Below, one piece after another: positions 1 to 8,253 of a DNA stretch of 12,867 nt; position 1 is the first letter of the stretch; each line of letters starts with the position of its first letter. The DNA is from Tritrichomonas foetus (lineage: Eukaryota > Parabasalia > Tritrichomonadida > Tritrichomonadidae). The stretch covers positions 1-12,867 of the forward strand of contig MLAK01000038.1 of assembly GCA_001839685.1 (NCBI GenBank), read 5' to 3'. The notes under the pieces are model-generated. The model was not told the origin of the DNA. It made no database searches and was given only the letters and a program-made list of their open reading frames with translations. The position numbers were made by a program, and so were the translations under genes.

Positions 1-9
1 TGGTAGGAC

Positions 10-64
10 AAAGGTTTATGGGATGGTCCCACAAAATCTTTGGGGGACCATTTTGTAAACCTTT
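10..64. repeat. Nested inverted repeat (potential hairpin) at left edge
   Basis: Two pairs of complementary arms are nested here. AAAGGTTTA (10-18) pairs with TAAACCTTT (56-64), and TGGTCCC (24-30) pairs with GGGACCA (44-50). A competing pair also exists: ACAAAAT (31-37) with ATTTTGT (50-56). The segment is more GC-rich than the surrounding DNA. It lies just beyond the 3' end of the small minus-strand gene that stops at 121, so it could be an RNA hairpin of a transcript end or the end of a small mobile element that continues outside the window. The arms are plain in the sequence. The function is unknown. Confidence 0.55.
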
Positions 65-120
65 CATATAGGAGGAAATTCAAATGCAAATCAGTCTGGC
101 GATTTCAAAAAAGTATCAAT

Positions 121-462
121 TTAAATAATTTCATCGCGCATCCCCCAGGTATAAACTATATTTCGCATTTTCACAGCTGATGTCTCGGTTTTCAGCTCGT
201 CAAGAATTGTGAGGGCGATCTCTGCCTGCTTCTGGAAAAAGTTAATTTTTTCTATTTGTTTGTCAGATTCTTCACGAGAAACGTCCGTACGGCGTTGAAG
301 ATCGGCGAAAATTGATGGAATGAGGGATAAAAGTTGGAGTATTTCTTCTTCTGTTTGATGAATGTTGTTGGAATTCGTTTGAGTCATACCGCTAGATGCT
401 ACATCCTCAAGGAGAATGCTAGTATCATCACAAATTTCGTTCCATTGGGTTGTAAAGTCCAT
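121..462 (-). CDS. Small hypothetical helical protein, 113 aa
   Basis: I do not recognise this protein. An in-frame GTG five codons upstream (475-477) extends the open frame, but a nuclear gene should start at the ATG at 460-462, giving 113 residues that begin MDFTTQWNEI and end in TAA at 121-123. The sequence is acidic and predicted mostly helical. The segment from about residue 38 to 100 (from HQTEEEILQLL through the DELKTE stretch) has heptad-like leucine/isoleucine spacing, suggesting a short coiled coil or helical bundle. There is no signal peptide or membrane segment. It is transcribed in the same direction as the pseudokinase gene, which ends 337 bases upstream. Amino-acid composition and the absence of stops make it look genuinely coding, but its length leaves some doubt. 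Confidence 0.6.
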   Translation of the reverse strand: MDFTTQWNEICDDTSILLEDVASSGMTQTNSNNIHQTEEEILQLLSLIPSIFADLQRRTDVSREESDKQIEKINFFQKQAEIALTILDELKTETSAVKMRNIVYTWGMRDEII

Positions 463-799
463 GATTTCGAATTTCACTTTTTCATATGTTATTTGGTTGG
501 TAATGGACCAAATATATTATGAATTGTCGGACTTTACATTAGCTTCCAAATCTCGAAAACCTCTTTAAAATTTGTAATATTAACACCTGTAATAATGAAT
601 GCTCATCATTATTAATTTATATCCGACTTTTTATGCTAGAAATTTAATTTTCATCAAATTTCCAAATGGTATATTATTCAAAAGTGCTCAAGAAAGAATA
701 TTTTTTTTTTTTTGTTTTAATATAAAAAAATGGATTTTAATTGGTTTTATGGTACAAAGCTGTGGGAAATAATTATGTTTTATTTTATCAGAAAAATTC
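463..799. other. AT-rich spacer between two minus-strand genes
   Basis: This interval should hold the promoter of the small gene that starts at 462 and the 3' end of the pseudokinase gene that stops at 800. Just past that stop, the minus strand reads GATAAAATAAAACAT, which contains TAAA-type sequences like those reported for trichomonad poly(A) signals. A run of 13 T occupies 701-713. I see no gene or RNA here. Confidence 0.5.
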
Positions 800-2829
800 T
801 CAATCAGAATCACCGCCTCTAAACTCGTCAATAATTTCGCCAACATCGGAGTCACTGCTTTCCGCAGCTGCAATTGGCTCCTCGTCTGACGATGGGTGCT
901 CTGACACTTTATTTGTACACTCATCTCCGCTAGAGTCGCATTCTTCGATTTTGCCTTTGTCGTCGACTCTACGGGCAATTTTTGGTCTCAATCTTGCTGG
1001 ACGGGTCTCTCCTTCTCCTTCTTTCTTTATTTTCGCTTTTTCTTCAACTTCTGGTTCTTGGACATGTTCTTCTTGTTCGACGTTCTGTTCTTGTTTATGT
1101 TCTATTTCTGGTTCTATTTCCTGCAATGGTTGTTCTTGTTCTTGTTGATCTGGTTCTAGTTCTGGTTGTTCTTGTTCTGGTTCTGGTTGTTCTTGTTCTN
1201 TTGTTCTTGTTCTTGTTGTTCTTGTTCTGGTTCTTGTTCAGAGTCTGATGAGGATGAAGATGGGCTTGTTTGTTTCTTGGCTTCTGTTGTTGCGTCTTCA
1301 TGAGCTTCTTTAGATTCTTTTTCTTCGGGATCTTCTTCTCCAGCTGAAGACGATGTTGAAGAAGATTCAATTCGAGGGGGTGGCTCGTTAATTTGATCAA
1401 TTTGCTGTTCTTCTTCCTCAGTTTCTTCATCCTCGACATTTTGTGGCTTTTCAATCACTTCTTCTTCCTCTTCAATTTGAATTGGTTCTTGTTGTTGTTC
1501 TAGTTCTGCATCTGGTTCCATCTGTTGTACTGGTTGTGGTTCTTGTAGTAATTCAAATTGTGGCTCTGGTTCTTCTTTTATATGTGGCGGAATTATCTGT
1601 TCTTGTTCTTGTTCGACTTGTTCTGGTTCCACTTTCTGGATTGGTTCTGGTTGTTGAGGTGGCTCTATGCTAATTTGTGTTGGTTCTGATTCATTTTCAT
1701 CTTGTTGTTCAATTTTCAAGTTTATTTCTCTTTGTATTGGTTGTACTTCTTTATTTACACTATCATCATCAGAAGAAGAAGAAGATGAAGAAGAACTTGA
1801 AGATGATGCTACTACTTTGTTTGGTATTTTCCAATTATTGTCACTTTTCTCTTTGTCGCTTTTTTGATCATCTTTTTGATTACCTTTCAGAAATGTTTTC
1901 GAAGCGAGACTTTCAGCGAATTTGGAGATTTCTGCCCAAATTGACATTTTACGATGCATGTAGATGTCATTTGTTGCTTCGTTGATGTCTTCCTTATATT
2001 TATCAAATACTGAAATATCAGTTCCTGGGAAGAGAAGTTCGCCTGTTTCGAAATAACTAACAATTTGTTCAAATGTAATTCTATCTCGTGGAAATCGATC
2101 CCACATTAATTCAAGCATATTTTTCTGTAAATCAGTTGCAAGGTCAAAAATTGGCCTTTCACCTTCTGACAGTCTTTTCAAAAAGTCGCGTGGATTTTCA
2201 ACTGGTGTTGCAAAATGAACGGGTTCGATCAAAGCTGCGTAAATAATTGAATAAGCATAAACATCAACTGAAAGGTGAATTTTGGTTAGTCTTTTTGACG
2301 GTTTCATTTTTGGATCTTCAATTTTTTGAATCGAATAAAAACTGGTCAAAAGTGGATGAAAGTTATCGTCGAGGTAAATATTTTTGGCTGTGAGTTCGGC
2401 AAATAATAAATTTTTCCTATGAATGTGTTTCATTGCATGCGCGATTCCATATCCGATAATCGACTTCTGTGTTGGAGTCAGCTGTTTGTCTGGAGAAAGG
2501 ACGCTTTCGAACGAGAATCCGATGAAATCTGAAAGCTTGCCGTTTTCTGGAAATTTGTAAAAAGCGTCAAATGATTTTGACGGCGAAACTGAGAGCTTTT
2601 CTATCGGGTAAATGGCCGGATGTACACAATGGCTTTGATATATAAATGAGCGGAAGAGTTTCGTGGAATCTGTGGCGGCAAAACATTGTTTAGATATTCT
2701 GAGATGGCGATCTTTTTCTTTATTGAATTGAACAATAGAAGTCCGAGTGTCACCCTCGTGCGAGAGTTCGTATAACACTTTCGGTTTTTCATAAGGAACT
2801 AAAATCTCTGAGAAATCGATGCCATGCAT
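800..2829 (-). CDS. Pseudokinase with long acidic Glu/Gln/Ser-rich tail; frame broken at an N
   Basis: The product is a kinase-like protein of about 676 residues, starting at ATG 2827-2829 (MHGIDFSEIL) and stopping at TGA 800-802. Residues about 20-260 follow the protein-kinase fold. HIHRKNLLFAELTAKNIYLDD (135-155) sits where the catalytic loop should be, LLTSFYS (160-166) replaces the DFG segment, SVDVYAYS (187-194) matches the F-helix Asp, and MWDRFPRDRITFEQI (242-256) matches the end of the C-lobe. HRD has become FAE and DFG has become SFY, and no glycine loop is visible, so catalysis is unlikely and a scaffold or regulator role is inferred. From about residue 320 the tail is serine clusters followed by Glu/Gln/Pro repeats, ending in a basic RPARLRPKIARR patch (possible nuclear signal) and an acidic terminus. 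The frame changes by one base at the N (1200). Codons on both sides continue the same Glu/Gln pattern, so I treat the break as missing sequence and not decay. The family resembles TKL-like kinases that are abundant in trichomonads. Confidence 0.72.
1130..1246 (-). repeat. Degenerate Glu/Gln-coding hexamer repeat containing one N
   Basis: On the plus strand this is a run of TTC, TTG and TGG triplets, which on the minus strand encode Glu, Gln and Pro in alternating QE, PE and QQ pairs. The single N at 1200 lies in the middle, and the reading frame on its two sides differs by one base. Repeats of this kind change length easily by slippage and are hard to assemble, so the real number of units here is unknown. 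Confidence 0.75.
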
Positions 2830-4296
2830 TGAAAAAAGTTTGAAAGTTTGATACAGAAAGATGTAAACAATTCAAAAAATATTGTAAACTATTTAAATAC
2901 TTTTGGGTAAATCATTCAAATTCACATTTAGTTTTTGCTAAAAAACCAATTTTTGTCTGTGAAATCATTTCAAGAACAATTTAACTGCTGTAAGATTTTT
3001 GAATATTATCGGTTCATACCATGAACTTCATAGTATATATTAGTGGTGTAAATGATAAAAGAACTCTTAAAGAAAAAACGTCAAATATAGCAAATTATTT
3101 ATAATGAATTTCTTTATGAATGAAAGCTCTTCTTCTTTCTATGTGATAATGTTCTATGTGAGATAGTTCTATGTTCTAATCAAAATAATCTTTTCAAGAT
3201 TTCTCCTGCAATATCACATTTCATGCTTTTTTGAAAGAATATTTACTCTTCACACTTGGTCATTCCATGATTATGATTGAAAATATGAACAGCAGCTAGA
3301 AATCGAATTCTTTTGCAAGAAAATATTATCTTTAAAGAAACTTTATCACCAAATCATCATAAAGCATCATATGTATTTTCAACATTTCATAGACAATTTT
3401 TCCCAATTATTGTTGTCAAAAATTACATTTTCGAAAATCTGAATCATAGTTTACATGAATCATGATACTTTATTAATATATTACTAATATTTATTGAAAG
3501 AAATAATATATTGTTATCCTCATTTTCATATTTATGATTTCAATATTTTAATCGAATGAAACCAACTTTATTTAAGATCAGCTTTTGTTAATACAAGCAG
3601 AAGGAGAAATGAGAGGAGAAATATGTATTCAGTTTGTTTGATTGAATATTGGACGAAAGATATGAAAAATCAGTGTCTTTCATCGAAATACCATTTGTGA
3701 TATTATAAATTATATGCATATCTACATATTGAAGGAAAAGTGAATAAATCGAAAAGAAATGCTATTGAAAAGGAAAAAGTATAAATAATTAATATTTGGA
3801 TGAGCCAAAATGCAAGGATATCATAATGGAAATCATAATAGATATATTGTGTCATACTTATTGAAAAACGGTCATATCTCATTCATGTCCGACTAATGAG
3901 ATGTATTTTAACGAGTTTTCATTTCTCAGATTAAAAATAGTTTCCTATCACTCTCATTCACAATTGGGATGTGAATCTAGTGGATTTAATCCATGCGAAG
4001 ATTAAACGATATTCTTAACGTTGATCATCTGACCATATCATGATATTATTTTTTTCTTATTTATTTGAAAATGAATGGAACTGAAAACTTTGTCAATTAT
4101 TTTCTCTATTATCATGATCAAATATAGAAATCTATAAAATAACATTTTTAGTTTACACAATTCATCATGCCTAAATAAAATAAATTAATTTTTCAATAAT
4201 CCATTAATTTCTGACACAAAGAAGTATCTTTTTCCTCTCCTTCAGAAAAATAAAAACCAATTTTTTCCGCGATCTTCGTTCAAATTTGATCAAAAT
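2830..4296. other. 1.5-kb AT-rich intergenic region, no gene recognised
   Basis: This long AT-rich stretch lies between the start of the pseudokinase gene and the stop of the RAD23-like gene, both on the minus strand. The part next to 2829 should contain the pseudokinase promoter. On the minus strand the start reads TTTTTTCAATG, so a TCA directly abuts the ATG. Open frames of about 50 codons occur around 3290-3470, but several are expected by chance at this base composition and two overlap in different frames, so none is called. I found no tRNA, no tandem array and no clear transposon ends. Confidence 0.5.
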
Positions 4297-4968
4297 TCAA
4301 GAATAAGTATTCAAAAACATACGTGCAGAATTTATATCCTTTCTGCATCCATTGTATATCATGACGACATCATTTAAATCGCGTCCAGTTTCTATCTGTA
4401 GATTTTCTACTACTTTTTTTTCTTGATCAGAAAATGAAAACAAAATCTCTTCCAGCTTCAAAATACGAATTTCTTCTTCAGCATCTTCTGAATCACTTGA
4501 ATCCTCTTGGATAGGAACATTACCAGAAAGGAGCTTATTAATCGCATCGTTGGTATTATATTTGGTCATTCGGAGTGCAGTTCTACATTGTTCAGATGGG
4601 AAACCCATTTCTGCCAAATTAGTGATCATTTCATCAATATTAGGTGGATCTTCATATGTCATTTCTTCTTCTAGGAATTCTTCTTCCTCTGCTAAAACAT
4701 CCTCTTGGGCGAAAAAAGCAAAAAAGGTTGGAAAGCTTGTGGTATTTACTGGAAGGTGAACAATTATAAAAGAATTTATATCATAATGAATATCTTTAAA
4801 TAACAATTTAGAATCCGATAAAATATTATCATCATAAATTAATTGAAATTTCCCAGAAACCTTTCGACGTTTTCTAATCATTCTCTGAATTTTAGCAATA
4901 CTATCATCAGGTTTGATCTTCAAGTTGAAAGCTTTCCCTGAAACAGTGAGAAACTTAACTTGGCTCAT
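4297..4968 (-). CDS. RAD23-like ubiquitin-like/UBA-domain shuttle protein, 223 aa
   Basis: The start is ATG 4966-4968 and the stop is TGA 4297-4299. Residues 1-74 are a ubiquitin-like domain, with a beta-grasp pattern that includes KFLTVSGKAFNLKIKPDDSI near the N-terminus and FQLIYDDNILSD (41-52) where ubiquitin has LIFAGKQLED. An acidic linker follows. Residues about 110-150 form a UBA domain with the signature MGFPSEQCRTAL (121-132) and ending NDAINKLLSGN. Residues about 182-222 resemble a second UBA, with VVMIYNGCRKDINSARMFL aligning to the second half of the RAD23 C-terminal UBA, but its MGF loop is replaced by ETG. This order matches RAD23/DSK2-type shuttle proteins, which carry ubiquitylated substrates to the proteasome. 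It is shorter than the usual roughly 340-400 residues, and no XPC-binding/STI1 segment is visible. A role in nucleotide-excision repair is therefore doubtful, while a proteasome-shuttle role is a reasonable inference. The gene is divergent from the SHIPPO gene at 5153. Confidence 0.8.
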   Translation of the reverse strand: MSQVKFLTVSGKAFNLKIKPDDSIAKIQRMIRKRRKVSGKFQLIYDDNILSDSKLLFKDIHYDINSFIIVHLPVNTTSFPTFFAFFAQEDVLAEEEEFLEEEMTYEDPPNIDEMITNLAEMGFPSEQCRTALRMTKYNTNDAINKLLSGNVPIQEDSSDSEDAEEEIRILKLEEILFSFSDQEKKVVENLQIETGRDLNDVVMIYNGCRKDINSARMFLNTYS

Positions 4969-5152
4969 TTGATCAAATATTTATTATTAAAAAGCTAATA
5001 TGACATTGATATTCATGTTGAAAAAGCTATTATCGAATAAGGTCAAAATATAATCTCTTTTTACCTCAAATAACTTTTTGAGTAATATTTCCCGTTTATT
5101 GTGATAATCTTTACTCGATTTTCAAAGAGGAAATTCCTTCAACGTTTTTTTG
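4969..5152. promoter_or_regulatory. Divergent promoter region between RAD23-like and SHIPPO genes
   Basis: The two ATGs face away from each other across 184 bases, so both promoters must lie here or the genes share control. On the minus strand the RAD23-like start reads GATCAAATG, with TCA one base before the ATG. On the plus strand TTCAACG places a TCA at 5139-5141, 11 bases before the ATG at 5153. Trichomonad initiator elements have the form TCA(Py)(T/A) close to the start codon. Only the TCA core matches here, so the initiator assignment is tentative. Confidence 0.35.
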
Positions 5153-6352
5153 ATGTATGATGAGGGACGAATGGCACGCATCAAAGAACTCATGGCGAAG
5201 CATAAGAAACCGAAATCATACATTCCCAGCTATCATGGGGTTATCGATACTCGTCCTGCCTCTGGAATGGTAGGACAAAATTGCGATGGCTATATTCAAG
5301 ATCAATCAGGGAAACTCGTGAGAATCGCAAACGATGTGACAACAAGTGACTGGGTTGGACCTGGTTCTTATGATCCAATCATTCCCTCAAACGCCAAAAA
5401 AATTCGAATATCAAGTAATTCCAATCGATTAAAAGTAAAACTATTCAACAAGACCCCAGCGCCTGGGAAATACACGCCAGTATACAAAGACACGCGTATT
5501 CACCACTCGTTATCCGGGAGCGACCCAATGCCATTACCAGATCCGCCTATGGGAGGAAACATGGAACATCCATCGTGGCTTCCTAAGGAACCTGTCAAAA
5601 TATCTCAAGCACTTCAAATGATGCATCCAAACACGACTTTTAAAACCGAGTTATCGTCCCATCAATTTTCATCGAATTCAAATCGCGAAATTTTTTCAAC
5701 GAAATTTATTTCACCGAGTCCAGTAATACATTCAAAACAGAAATCTCTTGTTGAATTCGATGATTCTGTTCCGTCACCAGCATTTGTCGATAAAGTTGAT
5801 CGATTTAAACCGCTTCAAACGTATGGACCAGCCCCAACAACTTACACACTTCCTGAAATATTCGGAGACGCCCCCGGAAAACGCATAATGATGCCAATCG
5901 AAGTCAAGAGGAAGCCAGAAAATCCAACACCAGATGCAACCACTTATGCCACAGAAATTATTCAAAAAGTTAAAACAGACCATAAATCCCCTCAATTCCT
6001 ATCTAAAAAAGATAGATTTGATAGCTCATTCAATTCAAATCCATCTCCAGACGCATACACAATAAGAAGAAATACAGCAGCGTTAGCACCCAAACATACA
6101 ATACGAATTCGCACTTCACTACCAAGTCAATCATGGGACTATACTCCTGCCCGCGAGGCGCCAGGTGTTGGACAATATTCGCCACTTTTCTCTAGTGACA
6201 CAACACGGCCACGAATGGGATATATCTCGCAGATTGGAAGAAGGACATACGAACGAAAAGAAGACCGACCACTCGCATTCAGAACAACTCATTCATCACT
6301 TCTCCAAAAATCATTCAACGCACGCTACACGGGATTAATGCCAAATTTTTAA
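5153..6352 (+). CDS. SHIPPO (PGPGxY-type) repeat cytoskeletal protein, 399 aa
   Basis: The first ATG (5153-5155) gives 399 residues. A TTG just before it is in frame but should not be used in a nuclear gene, and a second in-frame ATG at 5171 is possible. Divergent SHIPPO/STPGR-type motifs are spread along the protein: VGPGSYDP (68-75), PAPGKYTPVY (102-111), YGPAPTTYTLPE (224-235), NPTPDATTYATE (257-268), NPSPDAYTI (296-304) and APGVGQYSP (336-344). The family includes ODF3 and CFAP-like proteins that associate with microtubules of flagella, so a role on the axoneme or another microtubule structure is inferred. The protein is proline- and serine-rich and basic overall, with no signal peptide or membrane segment. 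Its motifs are more degenerate than those of the second SHIPPO gene at 12368. Stop is TAA. Confidence 0.8.
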   Translation: MYDEGRMARIKELMAKHKKPKSYIPSYHGVIDTRPASGMVGQNCDGYIQDQSGKLVRIANDVTTSDWVGPGSYDPIIPSNAKKIRISSNSNRLKVKLFNKTPAPGKYTPVYKDTRIHHSLSGSDPMPLPDPPMGGNMEHPSWLPKEPVKISQALQMMHPNTTFKTELSSHQFSSNSNREIFSTKFISPSPVIHSKQKSLVEFDDSVPSPAFVDKVDRFKPLQTYGPAPTTYTLPEIFGDAPGKRIMMPIEVKRKPENPTPDATTYATEIIQKVKTDHKSPQFLSKKDRFDSSFNSNPSPDAYTIRRNTAALAPKHTIRIRTSLPSQSWDYTPAREAPGVGQYSPLFSSDTTRPRMGYISQIGRRTYERKEDRPLAFRTTHSSLLQKSFNARYTGLMPNF

Positions 6353-7247
6353 GATTCATTCTCTTTGCTATATTATGTTTTTATTACCATATTTGAGCGA
6401 GACTCGAATCTACTAATTATTTTTATTTTATTTTATTTATAAATTGTTTGTATATCGTTATTTGGGTTTTTTTGATTTTTTGCTCTTTTTTTATAGATCA
6501 AGATCAAAGGGGGTTTCTATTCTTTTCAAATCATTTATTTATTTTTTCCCCAGGAATTAAAGACGCATGGAATGTTGGAAGCAAAGTGATTAACTATAAA
6601 GTAATTCTAATTTATCCCTTATTTTTCCAAGACAGTGAGAATTATCATAAATTGACAAATTGTGGGTTTTCCCGAAAAATGAGGAATAAACTTTCAGAAA
6701 AGATATGATAAGATTATTACTCTGCATTACTCCCTAACGTGAAAAAGATTACGAACAAAGTTTAATCAATTCTATAGGTGAATTTCTGGCTGAACCTTGG
6801 GTCTTGTTCAGAGGCATAGATATGATTTTCGATGAAAAGGTGATGAAGGTGCGATTTAGGTTTTTCCTAAATGACTGTTGGATGATTTTTCGCTTGGTGT
6901 TTGATAAATAGAATTACCTTATAGTTATTCATACAAATTAATAAAAATTATAATTTTTTTATGTGTTGAGATAGATAACACAATTTTCCAATTTCGATTT
7001 GGTGAATTTGAGAGAAACGTGGATTCAGTTCTAATTTTGGTTATTTCTGTTTCCTTTCATGATTTGATTTTATAAATTCAAATTTGAACCACGAATGAGA
7101 CAATTGGATATAATTTCGATCGAGACTCTTGTTGTGAACGATAAATAAATTCTATATTTGAGAACTTTTGAAATTGTAACGATTAGAATCATAGAAAAAT
7201 TAAAAGGAATTCTGTTTGCATACAAAAATTCATATTCAAAAATTTCC
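6353..7247. other. 0.9-kb intergenic region, no gene recognised
   Basis: AT-rich DNA lies between the SHIPPO stop and the ankyrin start. An open frame at about 6448-6708 begins only at a TTG and encodes a Phe/Ile-rich product typical of random T-rich DNA, so I do not call it. TTATAAATTG near 6437 could serve as part of the SHIPPO 3' end. A TCA at 7236-7238, 9 bases before the ankyrin ATG, may mark the transcription start of the downstream gene. Confidence 0.45.
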
Positions 7248-8099
7248 ATGGAAGATACAAATCTCGTCCAGAAAGCATTCGAGTATTTGGCTCAAGACAA
7301 TTTAGAAGAATTTTCAAAAATCGTTCCAGAAAAAGTACCGCTCAATAAAAAAGTATCTTTTTTTCGCTAATATCAGAATAAAGGTGTTTATTTTCATCAT
7401 TGACTTAAGACACTTCTTATTGTTGCTATTGAAAACAGCTCGTTATTATGTACACATTATTTATTATCCAAAGGTGCAGAAACGACAACACATGATGTTT
7501 TCCATTATTTCAAACAAAAAGTTTCTTTTTTTACGATTTTAAATTGTTTTATTTAGTTTTTTCTGGTGTTTTTAAATAAATAATTTATAGATCTCCATTA
7601 ATGATAGCCATTTCGAAAAATTACATACAAGGGATTTTAGCTTTAATTAATGCAAATGCTGATGTTAATGCAGAAGATGTTTTTTTGTGAATTTTTTGAA
7701 GTTTTTCGTCTTTTTTAAAAACGTTTTTTTACAAAAAGTTCATGGTGTTTTTATTAAATAAATTCAGTGGACACCACTTCATTGGGCTGCTAAACAAGGT
7801 TATACTAATGTTGTTTCAATGCTTTTGAATTTCAAAGCAGATCCAAACAAAGCTGATGTTTTTTAACATTTGATTCATTTTGAAGTTTAAGAAAATGTTC
7901 TAATGGAGCAACTCCACTTCATATTGCAGGAGATGGCACTAATCCTGAGATTGTATCTTTACTTGTCAAGGCTGGCGCAAATCCAAACATGAGAAATGAT
8001 TTTGGTGTTAAAGCAGCAGATATGTGCATAAAGCGAGGAATGGGCGCTGCTCTTGATCCAAACAGAGAAGATTTATTGCTAAATTCAGCATCGATCTGA
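7248..8099 (+). CDS. Ankyrin-repeat protein gene split by four intron-like inserts (possible pseudogene)
   Basis: Five coding blocks make up the gene. Block 1 is 7248-7352 (MEDTNLVQKAFEYLAQDNLE..., 35 codons). Block 2 is 7410-7496 (TLLIVAIENSS... to THD, 29 codons). Block 3 is 7592-7678 (SPLMIAISKN... to NAED, 29 codons). Block 4 is 7768-7857 (WTPLHWAAKQGYTNVV... to NKAD, 30 codons). Block 5 runs from about 7893 to 8099 (NGATPLHIAGDG... to NSASI, TGA stop). Blocks 2-5 each carry one ankyrin unit with the TPLH/A...LL..GA.xN pattern, and no block has an internal stop. The product would be about 190 residues, a typical small ankyrin protein for protein-protein binding. The inserts begin GT and end AG. 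Removal keeps the frame at inserts 1 and 3 but leaves one extra base at inserts 2 and 4. The gene is therefore either spliced in a non-standard way, affected by sequence error, or degenerate. The start ATG is preceded by TTCAAAAATTTCC. Confidence 0.55.
7353..7409 (+). other. Intron-like insert 1 of ankyrin gene (57 nt)
   Basis: It begins GTATCTTTTTTT and ends GACTTAAG. Its 57 bases are a multiple of three, but it contains an in-frame TAA (from CGC TAA) soon after its start, so it must be removed for the downstream ankyrin unit to be read. Removal joins LNKK to TLLIVAIEN in frame. GGTGTTT starts 27 bases before its end. It lacks the ACTAACACACAG type of 3' motif known for trichomonad introns. 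Confidence 0.45.
7497..7590 (+). other. Intron-like insert 2 of ankyrin gene (94 nt)
   Basis: It begins GTTTTCC directly after the GAT codon that ends the repeat in block 2 and ends TTTATAG. GGTGTTTTTA starts 26 bases before its end. Exact removal leaves one surplus base (A7591) before the TCT CCA that opens the next ankyrin unit, so the frame is not restored. A T-rich centre resembles that of insert 3. Confidence 0.4.
7679..7767 (+). other. Intron-like insert 3 of ankyrin gene (89 nt)
   Basis: It begins GTTTTTTTGTGA after a repeat-terminal GAT and ends AAATTCAG. GGTGTTTTTA starts 24 bases before its end, as in insert 2. Removal joins NAED to WTPLHWAA with the frame intact. Confidence 0.45.
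7858..7891 (+). other. Intron-like insert 4 of ankyrin gene (about 34 nt)
   Basis: It begins GTTTTTTAAC after a repeat-terminal GAT. The nearest AG ends are at 7885 and 7891 (GAAG and TTTAAG). Either choice leaves one surplus base before the KCSNGATPLH frame. It lacks the GGTGTTT motif of the other three and is the shortest, so its right boundary is uncertain. Confidence 0.3.
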
Positions 8100-8253
8100 A
8101 ATATTAGAGGGTAAAAGTTATTTAGTAAACTAGAGTTGATTTGTTTCTCATTTAATTCAATTTTTTTTTTTTAATTTATTTTATTTTTTCATCTTAGTTT
8201 GGTTTATTTTCTCCAAAATCTTTATTTTTATCGAATCATCATTTACTATCATT

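Noticed and set aside
741..1985. Plus-strand open frames rich in Leu/Val/Ser opposite the pseudokinase tail
   Set aside because: They are antisense shadows of the Glu/Gln/Ser-coding repeat; the low-complexity composition is dictated by the minus-strand gene.
3290..3470. Overlapping plus-strand open frames of about 50 codons
   Set aside because: Two frames are open over the same bases, no ATG-initiated gene fits, and several runs of this length are expected at this AT content.
5774..5995. Minus-strand open frame inside the SHIPPO gene
   Set aside because: It is an antisense shadow. The plus-strand frame has six SHIPPO motifs and is clearly the coding one.
6391..6415. GAGACTCGAATCTAC resembling a tRNA T-arm
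   Set aside because: No acceptor stem, D-arm or anticodon arm can be placed at the right distance, so it is not a tRNA gene.
6448..6708. Open frame after the SHIPPO gene
   Set aside because: It has no ATG at its start (TTG only) and encodes Phe/Ile-rich sequence expected from T-rich noncoding DNA.
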